A DNA stretch of 64,000 nt, from contig JAFDXI010000145.1 of assembly GCA_018268035.1 (NCBI GenBank), forward strand, positions 1 through 64,000, given 5' to 3'. This document shows, in pieces, positions 28,116 to 37,079 of this stretch. Position 1 is the first letter of the stretch. The number at the start of each line of letters is the position of its first letter. The notes beneath the pieces were generated by a model that saw only the letters and a program-made list of their open reading frames with translations, did no database searches and was not told where the DNA came from. The translations under genes and the position numbers were made by a program. This stretch comes from Bacteroidota bacterium (GTDB lineage: Bacteria > Bacteroidota > Bacteroidia > Chitinophagales > Chitinophagaceae).

Positions 28116-29362
28116 TTTTTTTGAAGGCTGCTTAACACAAGGTTTTCAAGCCACAAAATTTTATAATAAACAGGGCAATAAAAATAATAATTGATATAAC
28201 TAAAATGCAGGCCTATTTGTTTGAATGGAGTAGGATATGAAAATGCTGCTCTTGCCTGGAAAAAAATAAATTGTTCCTGGTTGCTGTTTTCAAATTCTTT
28301 GAGTGATGTAAAAGGAGGAAGATAATCTTTAGCAACCACACCTAACCGCATTAAAGAAGTACCTAATAAGATTTTGTCCATCACATTTGTACTCTTATCA
28401 AATTCATTTATTGCATCATCAATTAATTGTGGTTTATAAATATTTAGTTCAGGGAGATTAAATTCACTCATTAACCTGACTATATGATAAATTAAAATTG
28501 CAGGACGCGCATAATATGGGGAAATATAAACAGGCGTTTTAATATACTCTCTGTTGCGCACCATTTCAGTTATTAATTGCAATGTTGCACTATCCTGCTT
28601 TACAAAAGGTAATTGGTTTTTCAAAACAAAGTACAGGATGTTGCATTGCACTGCAAAATCAAAATCAGGAACTGTGCGACTCCCGAGGTAAGTGCTGTAA
28701 GCAGGGATATCCCGATATTTCCTGTATGTAGCAATGATTCTTTGTTTTGATAAATTAGCAACAGCTTCCATCCTTTTTTTCAGGTCAGTTACATCTTTGT
28801 TGTTGCTGCTGTCTGTCATTAAAATCATTACAGAATCATCAGCATCTTCACCCTGTCCAAAAACCTGTTTTAAATATTGGAAAATATAAGTATGTGGCAT
28901 GATGGGGTCATTGGTTGCCCAAAAACCATAATAAGGATAACCATTTTTGTTACGGTAAAGGGGATAAATTTTCCTGATTTTTTGAATGATATTTTCAACA
29001 ATTTGTTTGTCACTGTCATTCAAATATGGCTCCAGGTTTTGTAATGTAAAAGCTGAAATTGCTGTGTAGAAAACTGTGTTGTCAGGTTGATAATTATGCG
29101 GTGCACCTCCACATTCGCGGTATGTAGGAAACATGCCCCCATAAAACGTACCATCCTGTGTTACCTGTAATGATTGTATATCCATCAACAGTGCATGAAT
29201 CAACGAATCTTTATTTTGTGCATTGAGATGAGCTGATGAAAAAATGAAGAATATAAACAGGATTATTTTTATCCATGTTTTAACATGAATAATACAGTTT
29301 TTTTTAAATGCATATCGTGTTGCTTCATGTACTTGCATTGCATTCATCTGAAGATAATTCAT
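28112..29362 (-). CDS. Secreted alpha/alpha-toroid-like protein with a class II terpene-cyclase-type DxDD motif
   Basis: This 416-residue protein (ATG 29362, 8 bases after the stop of the class I enzyme gene) has a hydrophobic signal segment at about residues 30-48 ending in AHLNAQ. The mature part is a chain of amphipathic helices resembling an alpha/alpha toroid, the fold of terpenoid cyclases. A D-A-D-D-S motif (residues 173-176, bases 28835-28846) matches the DxDD acid motif of class II cyclases such as squalene-hopene cyclase. Other conserved-looking blocks are YPYYGFWATNDP and PAYSTYLGSRTVPDFDF. An exported class II cyclase would be unusual, so the motif may have another use. A longer frame reaches an ATG at 29410 but would overlap the upstream gene. 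Confidence 0.5.
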   Translation of the reverse strand: MNYLQMNAMQVHEATRYAFKKNCIIHVKTWIKIILFIFFIFSSAHLNAQNKDSLIHALLMDIQSLQVTQDGTFYGGMFPTYRECGGAPHNYQPDNTVFYTAISAFTLQNLEPYLNDSDKQIVENIIQKIRKIYPLYRNKNGYPYYGFWATNDPIMPHTYIFQYLKQVFGQGEDADDSVMILMTDSSNNKDVTDLKKRMEAVANLSKQRIIATYRKYRDIPAYSTYLGSRTVPDFDFAVQCNILYFVLKNQLPFVKQDSATLQLITEMVRNREYIKTPVYISPYYARPAILIYHIVRLMSEFNLPELNIYKPQLIDDAINEFDKSTNVMDKILLGTSLMRLGVVAKDYLPPFTSLKEFENSNQEQFIFFQARAAFSYPTPFKQIGLHFSYINYYFYCPVYYKILWLENLVLSSLQKN

Positions 29363-29370
29363 TGAAATTT

Positions 29371-30363
29371 TTATTTCCAGGTTGGCAGGGCAACAATATA
29401 TTTCATCCACTTCAAAATATTCTTTGCTTTTTCCATATCAACAATCATATCCTTTCTATCCAGTTCCTGCCAGTTAACCTTGCAATTGATTTTTTTTTGT
29501 GTTTCAATAAACTGGTCTATTGCCACAAGGCTCCTTGCATTGATGGTGTTCATTACAATACAAAAATCCTCTTTGTCTTTTTTAGAATAGGGTAGAGCAT
29601 AAATTTTTTGATTTTGCAACTTCACCCTTTCTATAAATTCTTTTTTAAAATCTGAGTAATCATCACAGGTATTTATCAACGTATAAATTTTATCCCTGGC
29701 ATCTTTATATAAATCAAAAATATCATTGCCTAACTGAAAGAGGCTGCCAATTAAAAATAAAACTTCCATCATTTGTTCATCCGCAACCTCATCCAGACAT
29801 TGGTGATAGATGATGACACTTACAGCGCCTTTTGTGTATGTGATCCGTCGTATTTCTTCTTTTGAAATATCAGGGTTAGTTTGCAGGATGGTTTCTACCT
29901 GTATATCCAGCACATCTTTTGATGCTTTTATATAAGCATCTTTATGTGGTACTGTTTGTAATAAATAAGTTTGTATCTCTTTAGCTATATGTGATGAAAA
30001 TGTTTTTGCATTGAAAGTTTCTGGGTGAAATGTAATATTCCGGATGCTGTTATTATCCAGTTTGTCAATATCAAAAAGGTCATCACCTACTGGTGTTAAA
30101 ACGCCAAATAATGTGGCCCGTTTACGTTCTTCATTGTTTAAAGTTTTCCCATATAATCTTTTATAACTACTGCATAAAAATGATGTGATGAACAATCCAT
30201 AATAATCTAATATCTTTTTTTTCTGTTCTGCCTGAAACTTGCCATCATATTTTTTTTCCAGTTCATTCAAATAAGGAATGAGAAAGCTTTTGTTGAATTG
30301 CTTTTGGATTTTTATTTCTTTATAAACTTTTCTGGCGATATTGAAATAGCGGGGCAGAAGCAT
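29371..30363 (-). CDS. Class I isoprenoid-synthase-fold enzyme
   Basis: This is a 330-residue all-helical protein with the two metal-binding motifs of class I terpene/prenyl synthases in the expected order. The first is DDLFD (residues 94-98), within TPVGDDLFDIDKLD. The second is NDIFDLYKD (from residue 213). These bind magnesium and diphosphate. The family covers prenyltransferases and terpene synthases; the helix order between the motifs resembles terpene synthases more than canonical polyprenyl synthetases, whose second motif would be DDxxD. The product is unknown. It is followed 8 bases later by the DxDD protein and preceded by a small membrane protein, so the three are likely an operon. 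Confidence 0.65.
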   Translation of the reverse strand: MLLPRYFNIARKVYKEIKIQKQFNKSFLIPYLNELEKKYDGKFQAEQKKKILDYYGLFITSFLCSSYKRLYGKTLNNEERKRATLFGVLTPVGDDLFDIDKLDNNSIRNITFHPETFNAKTFSSHIAKEIQTYLLQTVPHKDAYIKASKDVLDIQVETILQTNPDISKEEIRRITYTKGAVSVIIYHQCLDEVADEQMMEVLFLIGSLFQLGNDIFDLYKDARDKIYTLINTCDDYSDFKKEFIERVKLQNQKIYALPYSKKDKEDFCIVMNTINARSLVAIDQFIETQKKINCKVNWQELDRKDMIVDMEKAKNILKWMKYIVALPTWK

Positions 30364-30429
30364 TGATGAAAGTGGTATCCTCGTTCTTAAATTAGTAGGA
30401 ATGAATTCTTGTTTTTTAGTCTGACTCTG

Positions 30430-30663
30430 TCAGTCATTCAGATGTTCAATAGGTTTTTTCCAGATACGGAAAAAAATTCTTACCATAAAAATAAAACTTA
30501 CCAGCGCCCAAATATAAAAAACTATATTGCCCAACTGAATAGATCCTTTGAAAAATGCGTAGCCCAATTTTACACCCATAATCATATTAATCATCATCCA
30601 AATCACGATAGTGCCGATGCATAAAGAAAGCCTTTTGAAAAACTCCCTGATTTCAGGTTCCAT
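30430..30663 (-). CDS. Small two-helix membrane protein (77 aa)
   Basis: This is a 77-residue protein beginning MEPEIREFFKRLSLCIGTIV, with two hydrophobic helices (about 12-32 and 45-65) and a basic end with WKKPIEHLND. I recognise no family. I placed the start at ATG 30663; a longer frame to 30846 would run into the M16 gene on the other strand and has a poor N-terminus. It lies upstream of the class I isoprenoid gene (66 bases between), on the same strand, and is divergent from the M16-like gene at 30752. Confidence 0.55.
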   Translation of the reverse strand: MEPEIREFFKRLSLCIGTIVIWMMINMIMGVKLGYAFFKGSIQLGNIVFYIWALVSFIFMVRIFFRIWKKPIEHLND

Positions 30664-30726
30664 GTATTTTGCTTTTGTTTCGAAGTTATGCAAATGTAAA
30701 TGAACTGATATATTGGTGCGTTGAAT

Positions 30727-30734
30727 TACATTTG
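30727..30734 (+). promoter_or_regulatory. Candidate -7 promoter element for the M16-like gene
   Basis: TACATTTG fits TAnnTTTG and ends 17 bases before the ATG at 30752. No clear TTTG at the -33 spacing is seen. Confidence 0.35.
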
Positions 30735-30751
30735 TCACATTTATTAAATAT

Positions 30752-32032
30752 ATGTTGAACAGAAAAGTACAGCCAGAGATTGTGGATGCCATCAACTTTG
30801 ATCTGAAGTTAAAGCCATACGAATATTTTACATTGAAAAATGGCATACCGGTATATGCATTGCGTGCACCTGAACAGGAAGTGGCATTAATAGAATGGGT
30901 ATTCTATGCAGGTAATGTATATGAAAAAGAAGATCTGACTGCGAGAACTGCCAACTTTTTATTGAAGAATGGAACAAAAAAAAGATCAGCGCTGGCCATC
31001 AATGAACATTTTGAATATTATGGTGCTTTTTTAAACAGGAGTTGTCATGGACAAATATCTATGGTGAGATTGCATTGTTTGAGCAAACACCTTAAAGAAT
31101 TGCTACCTGTAGTAAATGAATTGCTAACCGAAAGTATTTTTCCGGAAGAAGAGCTATCTATCTTTCAGCAAAACCGGAAACAATCACTTGAGGTCAGTCT
31201 TAAAAAATGTGACTTTGTTGCAAATAGGTTGATAGAACAATATTTGTTTGGCTCCACACACCCTTGTGGCAAGCATTCCACTTTTATTGCTTATGATAAT
31301 TTAAAAAGAGATAATCTTATCCGTTTTTATGAGGAGTATTATCTCAATGGCAGGTGCCTGATGTTTATTTCAGGTAATCTTCCGGATGATATTGAAATTT
31401 TATTGAACAACAATTTTGGTTCTTTGCAGTGCAATAAACCAGATGCAGACGCCATAGTGTTTGAGAAACATCCTGACGAAACAAAAATTCATTCAGTCAT
31501 TATAGATGAAAATGATGTGCAGGGAGCCATCAGGTTAGCTCGTCCATTTCCAAACATGCATCATCCTGATAATAGAAAAGCTAAGATTTTAAATGTAATA
31601 TTAGGAGGATATTTTGGTTCGAGACTGATGAGCAATATCAGGGAAGACAAAGGTTATACTTATGGCATTCATAGTTCTATTCTGAATTATAATCTTGATT
31701 CTGCATGGATGATTTCTACAGAGGCAGGTAAAGATGTTTGTTCAGCTACAATTGAAGAAATATTCAAAGAAATGAAAAGAATGTGTGATGAGCCGGTAGG
31801 AGAAGCAGAGCTACATCTGGTAAAGAATTTTATAATGGGAACAAGCCTTGCCAACCTTGATGGTCCATTTCAAATTATTTCGCGCTGGCGTCAAATTATT
31901 TTAAATAACCTGACAGAAGAAAGTTTTTATCAAAATATTCTAACAATCAAAAATATCACTGCTGATGAACTGCAGGATTTGGCTAATAAATATTTGCAAC
32001 CAGATGCATTTTATCAGTTGGTTGTCATTTAG
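30752..32032 (+). CDS. M16-family (insulinase-like) protein lacking the zinc-binding motif
   Basis: This 426-residue protein has the two-lobe M16 fold. The N-terminal lobe shows the strand WVFYAGNVYE followed by LTARTANFLLKNGTKKRSALAINEHFEYYGAFLNR, where active members have HxxEH. Here that motif is absent (TARTANFL), so it is probably not a protease. The C-terminal lobe retains the arginine/tyrosine pair of the family (REDKGYTYGIHSS). Such inactive subunits usually pair with an active M16 peptidase, but none is encoded beside it. It could chaperone or bind peptides. It is followed by a hairpin terminator and is divergent from the small membrane protein. Confidence 0.75.
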   Translation: MLNRKVQPEIVDAINFDLKLKPYEYFTLKNGIPVYALRAPEQEVALIEWVFYAGNVYEKEDLTARTANFLLKNGTKKRSALAINEHFEYYGAFLNRSCHGQISMVRLHCLSKHLKELLPVVNELLTESIFPEEELSIFQQNRKQSLEVSLKKCDFVANRLIEQYLFGSTHPCGKHSTFIAYDNLKRDNLIRFYEEYYLNGRCLMFISGNLPDDIEILLNNNFGSLQCNKPDADAIVFEKHPDETKIHSVIIDENDVQGAIRLARPFPNMHHPDNRKAKILNVILGGYFGSRLMSNIREDKGYTYGIHSSILNYNLDSAWMISTEAGKDVCSATIEEIFKEMKRMCDEPVGEAELHLVKNFIMGTSLANLDGPFQIISRWRQIILNNLTEESFYQNILTIKNITADELQDLANKYLQPDAFYQLVVI

Positions 32033-32038
32033 AAAAAT

Positions 32039-32073
32039 AAAGAAGCCGCTTCAATTGCTTAAAACGGCTCTTT
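32039..32073 (+). terminator. Intrinsic terminator after the M16-like gene
   Basis: AAAGAAGCCG pairs with CGGCTCTTT across a loop of about 16 bases with one bulged A. The T-run is short (three bases), so it is a moderate terminator. Confidence 0.55.
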
Positions 32074-32136
32074 AGCATAACCCCCAAAAGTTTTAAAAAA
32101 GGTATTGGGTTTGGTTGTGGGTGCTTTTCATTTTCC

Positions 32137-32158
32137 TGTATCAACATGTATCGATACA
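32137..32158. promoter_or_regulatory. Candidate operator: direct repeat plus perfect palindrome
   Basis: Two copies of TGTATC lie ten bases apart, TGTATCAACA followed by TGTATCGATA, and the second is part of a perfect 12-base palindrome TGTATCGATACA (32147-32158). It lies about 145 bases upstream of the TPR histidine kinase and could be a site for its LytTR partner or another regulator. The assignment is inference. Confidence 0.35.
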
Positions 32159-32302
32159 AGCACGGTTGCTGGAAACAAACAACCAATTTTAATCCGAAAT
32201 TATTAGTTGTTCTTAACCTCGTTTCATTTTACTTATTGAATGGTTGTATTTAATGAGCAAAAGGTTTGGAGAATAAAGAAGCTTAAATTTAGTTTTGTAA
32301 AG

Positions 32303-34291
32303 ATGAAAGCTTTTATAACCGGTATGCTACTGCTTATTTTTTCTAACCTTGTATATGGTCAGAATGCGAATCAGATAAAAAGTTTGTTGCAACAACTTCA
32401 AACACCAAGACCTGATTCAGAACTGGTAGATGTGCTTTCAAGCCTTTCTTATAATTATAGTATCGTAAATACTGATTCTGCTTTGTATTATGGTAATAAA
32501 GCATTGTTGCTTGCCGAAAAAATAAAATATCATAAAGGCATTGCTGATGCCAATAATAATATTGGTTGGGCCTATGCATGCAGAGGAGATAATGATAATG
32601 CAAAAAAATTCCTGGGGAATGCCGAGTCGCTGTTTACGGCTATTGGTGATAAAAATTTCATACCCGTTTCTTTGGTTGATCTTGCTAATGTTTTTGTTAG
32701 TGAGAGCGACTATCCTAAAGCATTGTCGTATTTCTCCAAAGCATTGCAATATTTTGAAGAAGTAAAAAATGATTTCAGGTCTGCTGAAGTGTTGTTTTCA
32801 ATCGGTAGAATTTATAATCTTGAAAAAAACCCTGTTATGGCAAGAAGTTATTTTCAGCAGGCATATAACATTCATCAAAAAGATGGTAATGAATTATACA
32901 TGGCACAGGCATTATCCAGCATTGCTAATACTTACCAGTTTGAAGAGAAGTTTGATACAGCTTTGACTTATTACAAAAGAGTAGTTCCTGTTTTTATAAA
33001 AAACAATGACCTCTACCGGACAGGTAATACTTATGAAAACATTGCAGTGGCTTATATCAATAAAAAGATGTATAAGGACGCATTGCACAATATGCAGCTT
33101 GCAAAAAAATATTATGAGCAAAGCAATCGTAAATCTGATATTGCTTATGCTATGGATGGCACAGGTGATATTTATGCTGCTTTGGGTGATACGGAAAAAT
33201 CAATAGAAAATTATAATGCTGCTTTGCAGATAGCCGGAGATGTAAAAGATAGAAACCTGCAACAACAAGTGCTTGCCAGCCTTTCTGATGTTTATTTAAA
33301 AGAAAGGGACTATAAAAGTGCTTATCTGATGCTGGATAGCTCCTACAGGATTAAAGACAGCCTTTTCACAAAAGAAAAACAGGATGAACTCCTGAAATTG
33401 CAAACACAATTTGAAACAGAAAGAAAAGAGAAGGAGAACGAATTATTAAAAGCGCAAAATCTTACTTCTAATTTAAAACTGGAAAAAAATAAAGAATGGC
33501 TCATTGCTACAATTGCGGCATTACTGGCTGCAGGTATTTTACTATTTGCATTATATAAAAACAGGCAGACAAAGATTAAACATATTGAAATTCTCGAGGT
33601 GTTGAACCGGAGGCTTGAAGATCAAAAGGAGGAAATCATCCGGATGAATAACCTGCTGGAGCAAAAAGCATTGAGGGCTCAAATGAATCCACATTTTATT
33701 TTTAATTGCATGAGTTCAATTCAGGAATGTTTATTGACAGGCAGGATGGATGAAGCTAATACTTATCTCACCAAACTTTCACGTTTGATGAGAATGGTAT
33801 TAAATTATTCCGATGTAGAAAATATTTCGCTTGATAAAGAATTGCAGATGCTATTATTGTACCTGCAACTTGAAAAAATTAGGCTCAAAAATAATTTTGA
33901 ATACACCATACAGTTGAGTGATGATATAGTGCCCGAAGAATTGGAGGTGCCAACTTTAATATTACAACCCTTTGCAGAAAATGCAATATGGCATGGCCTG
34001 GTGAATAAGAAGGATAACAGACATCTGATCATTGAAGGCAAAATCATGAATGACATTTTACTGTTTTCCATTATTGACAATGGTATTGGAAGAGAAAAAT
34101 CAGAAACACTAAAAAAGTCAAAGAATACACATGAATCAAAGGCAATAAAACTGGTTGAAAAACGCCTTTCTATTATTAATAAAGATCCAAATTATCCACT
34201 TGCAGGATTTACTATCCAGGATTTGTATGACGAAGATCATAATGGTACAGGCACTTCTGTGGAAATAAAGTTACCTTTGAAAGTAATTTAA
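32303..34291 (+). CDS. TPR-containing LytS-type sensor histidine kinase
   Basis: This 662-residue protein starts at ATG 32303 with a signal peptide (MKAFITGMLLLIFSN, cleavage near VYGQ). About eight tetratricopeptide repeats (about 25-360) sit in the periplasm, followed by a coiled coil, one transmembrane helix (about 400-420) and a His_kinase/HATPase module. The phospho-acceptor region reads LRAQMNPHFIFNCMSSIQ, typical of LytS/YehU-type kinases. The ATPase domain has N-box and G1 residues (LQPFAENAIWHG, DNGIGR). The start was moved from 32240 because the intervening residues do not belong to the signal peptide. The partner regulator is the adjacent LytTR gene. Confidence 0.92.
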   Translation: MKAFITGMLLLIFSNLVYGQNANQIKSLLQQLQTPRPDSELVDVLSSLSYNYSIVNTDSALYYGNKALLLAEKIKYHKGIADANNNIGWAYACRGDNDNAKKFLGNAESLFTAIGDKNFIPVSLVDLANVFVSESDYPKALSYFSKALQYFEEVKNDFRSAEVLFSIGRIYNLEKNPVMARSYFQQAYNIHQKDGNELYMAQALSSIANTYQFEEKFDTALTYYKRVVPVFIKNNDLYRTGNTYENIAVAYINKKMYKDALHNMQLAKKYYEQSNRKSDIAYAMDGTGDIYAALGDTEKSIENYNAALQIAGDVKDRNLQQQVLASLSDVYLKERDYKSAYLMLDSSYRIKDSLFTKEKQDELLKLQTQFETERKEKENELLKAQNLTSNLKLEKNKEWLIATIAALLAAGILLFALYKNRQTKIKHIEILEVLNRRLEDQKEEIIRMNNLLEQKALRAQMNPHFIFNCMSSIQECLLTGRMDEANTYLTKLSRLMRMVLNYSDVENISLDKELQMLLLYLQLEKIRLKNNFEYTIQLSDDIVPEELEVPTLILQPFAENAIWHGLVNKKDNRHLIIEGKIMNDILLFSIIDNGIGREKSETLKKSKNTHESKAIKLVEKRLSIINKDPNYPLAGFTIQDLYDEDHNGTGTSVEIKLPLKVI

Positions 34292-34305
34292 AGGAAACCT
34301 CATAA

Positions 34306-35058
34306 GTGATAACTGCTTTAATAATAGATGATGAAGAGAGCGCTATCAATGTTTTAAAACTGCTTCTGGAAAAATATGTACCGGAAATAGAAAAGATTTT
34401 TATTGCCATAGGTGCAGAAGAAGGTATTCATGCCATTCACGAATGCAAACCGCAACTGGTTTTCTTAGATGTCGAAATGCCTTTAATGAATGGGTTTCAA
34501 CTCGTCGAAAAATTCCCGGAACATTCTTTTGAAATTATTTTTATCACGGCCTATGATCAATATGCCATCCGGGCTATTAAATATAGTGCACTTGATTACC
34601 TTTTGAAGCCAATAGATACCGATGAGTTGAAGAGTGCAGTTCAGCGATTCCTGCAAAAAAGCAAGACCAACTTTAGGTCTGATAAAAAGATTTATGAAAA
34701 TCTGAGCTACAATTTGAACCTGCCTGAATCATCTTCTCAATACAGGCTAACACTTGCCACAACTGAGGGTACATTTTTTTATTACTGCAACGAAATATTC
34801 CGGTGCGAAGCAGTAGGAAATTATACAAGGTTTTATTTAAAGGATAAAAAGCCTTTGCTTACTTCTCATACTTTAAAGGAATATGATGAGCTTTTATATG
34901 GGCAGAATTTCTTACGTGTCCATAGGGCACATCTTGTTAATGCAGATTTTATCAGTTCTTTTTCGAAAGAACATGAAATAAAAATGAAAGACGGATCAAT
35001 AGTACCAGTGTCCCGTAGGAAATGGGATTATATCAAACAAAAGCTTTCTTCTAACTAA
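34306..35058 (+). CDS. LytTR-family DNA-binding response regulator
   Basis: This 250-residue response regulator starts at GTG 34306. The receiver domain (about 1-125) has the acidic pocket IIDDEES, the phospho-acceptor in LVFLDVEMPLMNG, the switch residue in IFITAYDQYA and Lys in LLKPID. The C-terminal LytTR domain (about 145-250) carries FRCEAVGNYTRFYLKDKKPLLTSHTLKEYDELL and NFLRVHRAHLVN, the family's signature for binding direct-repeat DNA sites. It begins 14 bases after the TPR kinase gene and is its cognate partner. Target genes are not identified. Confidence 0.95.
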   Translation: MITALIIDDEESAINVLKLLLEKYVPEIEKIFIAIGAEEGIHAIHECKPQLVFLDVEMPLMNGFQLVEKFPEHSFEIIFITAYDQYAIRAIKYSALDYLLKPIDTDELKSAVQRFLQKSKTNFRSDKKIYENLSYNLNLPESSSQYRLTLATTEGTFFYYCNEIFRCEAVGNYTRFYLKDKKPLLTSHTLKEYDELLYGQNFLRVHRAHLVNADFISSFSKEHEIKMKDGSIVPVSRRKWDYIKQKLSSN

Positions 35059-35216
35059 GCTGTTTAAAGGTCATACAAAATTTCTGCAAAAAAGTATCAG
35101 GAAATAAAAACCCTGATTGGAATAATGACTCTGTATTTAGCCTGTCAATTTCATAATTGTGTATATTTCTGAAAAGGACTGACATAAAGATTACATAATA
35201 TTAACCTATACTTTGT

Positions 35217-35224
35217 TACCTTTG
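35217..35224 (+). promoter_or_regulatory. Candidate -7 promoter element for the desaturase gene
   Basis: TACCTTTG fits TAnnTTTG and ends 31 bases before the ATG 35256. The -33 region holds no clear TTTG. Confidence 0.35.
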
Positions 35225-35255
35225 CCGCTCATTTTAAGAAATCACTTACCTGCAC

Positions 35256-36326
35256 ATGTACGTAACTCCAAAATTTGCACAATCAAAGCCATCCTTTCAC
35301 ACTGAACTGAAAAAAAGGATAACTAATTATTTTGAAACAACCGGCAAATCAATAACTGGGAACTCGGCGCTTTGGACTAAAGCCGGGATATTAGTACTCT
35401 TGCTGATTGTTTTATATGTGCATGTCGTATTTTTTACACCTTCAGGCTTTTGGGCAATTTTAGAATGTGCATTGCTTGGCGCTACTGTTGCATCAATTGG
35501 GTTTAATATAATGCACGATGGTGCACATGGAAGCTTTAGTAATAGCCATTCACTCAACAAAATGGCAGCAGTAACTTTAGGCTTTTTAGGCGGTAGCCAT
35601 TTTATGTGGAACATGAAGCATAACATCATCCATCATGCTTATACCAATATTGATGGTGTGGATGATGATATTGATGGCAAGCCATTTTTAAGAATGGCGT
35701 CAACTCAAAAGAAATATAAATTTCACCGATTCCAGCATTGGTATTTTTGGTTTTTTTATTGTTTATTGTATTTGTTTTGGATCTTTTTTTCAGACTATAA
35801 AAAATATTTCAGCCAAAAGATTGGTGCTATACCATTAAAGAAAATGAGCTTTAAAGACCATTTTTATTTTTGGTTATATAAACTTATCAGCCTTGCTATT
35901 TTTATAGTTATTCCAATGATAATGGTTGGGGTTGTGGATACAATCATAGGTTATCTCGTCATGACTTTGGTGGCGGGTTTTATCCTAAGTATTGTATTTC
36001 AGTTAGCACATACAGTTGAGCACACACATTTTCCAATGCCTGATGAAGTATCAGGTAAAATGGGAGATGAATGGGCTATACACCAGTTAAAGACCACTGC
36101 CAATTTTGCTACAAAAAGTAAAGTGATTTCATGGTTATTGGGTGGATTGAATTTCCAGATTGAGCATCATCTCTTTCCTAAAGTTTCTCATATACATTAT
36201 CCGGCCATCAGCAAAATCATCAAGCAAGCCTGTGATGAATATGGTATTGAATATTATGAATATCCGCACATGTACCAGGCAGTTCGTTCACATGTTTCTT
36301 TTTTGAGACACATGGGTGTGGCATAA
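35256..36326 (+). CDS. Membrane fatty acid desaturase
   Basis: This 356-residue integral membrane protein has the histidine boxes of acyl-lipid/acyl-CoA desaturases in order: HDGAHGSF (H-x4-H type, about residue 90), HNIIHHAYTN (HxxHH, about 126) and QIEHHLFPKVSHIHY (QxxHH, about 302). These bind a di-iron centre. Four hydrophobic helices lie between the boxes, at roughly 45-80 and 165-245. The QIEHH box, with Q in place of the first H, marks the front-end/linoleoyl-type group. The enzyme probably inserts a double bond into membrane fatty acids, as in cold adaptation. It is monocistronic and follows the LytTR regulator by about 200 bases. Confidence 0.93.
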   Translation: MYVTPKFAQSKPSFHTELKKRITNYFETTGKSITGNSALWTKAGILVLLLIVLYVHVVFFTPSGFWAILECALLGATVASIGFNIMHDGAHGSFSNSHSLNKMAAVTLGFLGGSHFMWNMKHNIIHHAYTNIDGVDDDIDGKPFLRMASTQKKYKFHRFQHWYFWFFYCLLYLFWIFFSDYKKYFSQKIGAIPLKKMSFKDHFYFWLYKLISLAIFIVIPMIMVGVVDTIIGYLVMTLVAGFILSIVFQLAHTVEHTHFPMPDEVSGKMGDEWAIHQLKTTANFATKSKVISWLLGGLNFQIEHHLFPKVSHIHYPAISKIIKQACDEYGIEYYEYPHMYQAVRSHVSFLRHMGVA

Positions 36327-36348
36327 GGTAGTTAGAATAATTTTTACA

Positions 36349-37074
36349 TTAATGTGATAACATCTCCCACAGGATTATCCCTGTTGCTACTGCTGCATTT
36401 AATGATTCTGCATTTCCGATTTTGGGGATAGTAATTTTTTGCTGGATATATGCTTGAATATATGGCCTGATACCTTTTGATTCATTCCCTATTACCAGTA
36501 AACATGTTTCGTGTTTTTGTAATTCACTGAAGTTGTCTCCATCTAACATTGCACCAATGACCTTTATTTTTTGAAACGAAAGTAATGTTTCCAAATCATG
36601 ATAAAACATATTCACCCTGGTGAAGCTGCCCATAGTTGATTGCACCACTTTGGGATTATAAACATCGGCAGTGTCTGGTGAAGCAATAATATTTTTTATC
36701 CCGAACCAATCTGCAGTACGAATGATTGTGCCCAGATTGCCCGGGTCCTGAATGCCGTCGAGAATAAGGGTGATGGAGGTGTTTAAGTTTGGTAATTGAG
36801 TGGTATTTTTTTGTTCAACAATAGCAAGCACTTTTTGAGGCGTTTCGAAATTTGATATACGGTTCAGGCTTGCCTCATCTACTTCAATTACGTTGGTTAC
36901 ATAAGGATGGCTTTCCTTCCAATCTGACAATGAAAATATTTTTGTTATTTTAAAATCAGATGATAACAACTCATCAATTACTTTTACCCCTTCGGCAATA
37001 AACAATCCTTCTTTATCACGATTTTTTTTGTGGTATAAACTTTGGATATATTTGACCTCATTCCTGCTGAGCAT
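36349..37074 (-). CDS. SpoU/TrmH-family RNA 2'-O-methyltransferase
   Basis: This 241-residue protein has the SpoU fold. An N-terminal RNA-binding domain (EVKYIQSLYHKKNRDKEGLFIAEGVKVIDELL) precedes the knotted SAM domain with ILDGIQDPGNLGTIIRTADWFGI, VIGNESKGI and SLNAAVATGIILWE. The three motifs are the SPOUT trefoil-knot signatures. It probably methylates the 2'-OH of a ribosomal RNA nucleotide (RlmB/TsnR group), but the target is not determined. The start ATG (37072-37074) is only 5 bases from the start of the divergent BamA-like gene. Confidence 0.93.
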   Translation of the reverse strand: MLSRNEVKYIQSLYHKKNRDKEGLFIAEGVKVIDELLSSDFKITKIFSLSDWKESHPYVTNVIEVDEASLNRISNFETPQKVLAIVEQKNTTQLPNLNTSITLILDGIQDPGNLGTIIRTADWFGIKNIIASPDTADVYNPKVVQSTMGSFTRVNMFYHDLETLLSFQKIKVIGAMLDGDNFSELQKHETCLLVIGNESKGIRPYIQAYIQQKITIPKIGNAESLNAAVATGIILWEMLSH

Positions 37075-37079
37075 TGAAT

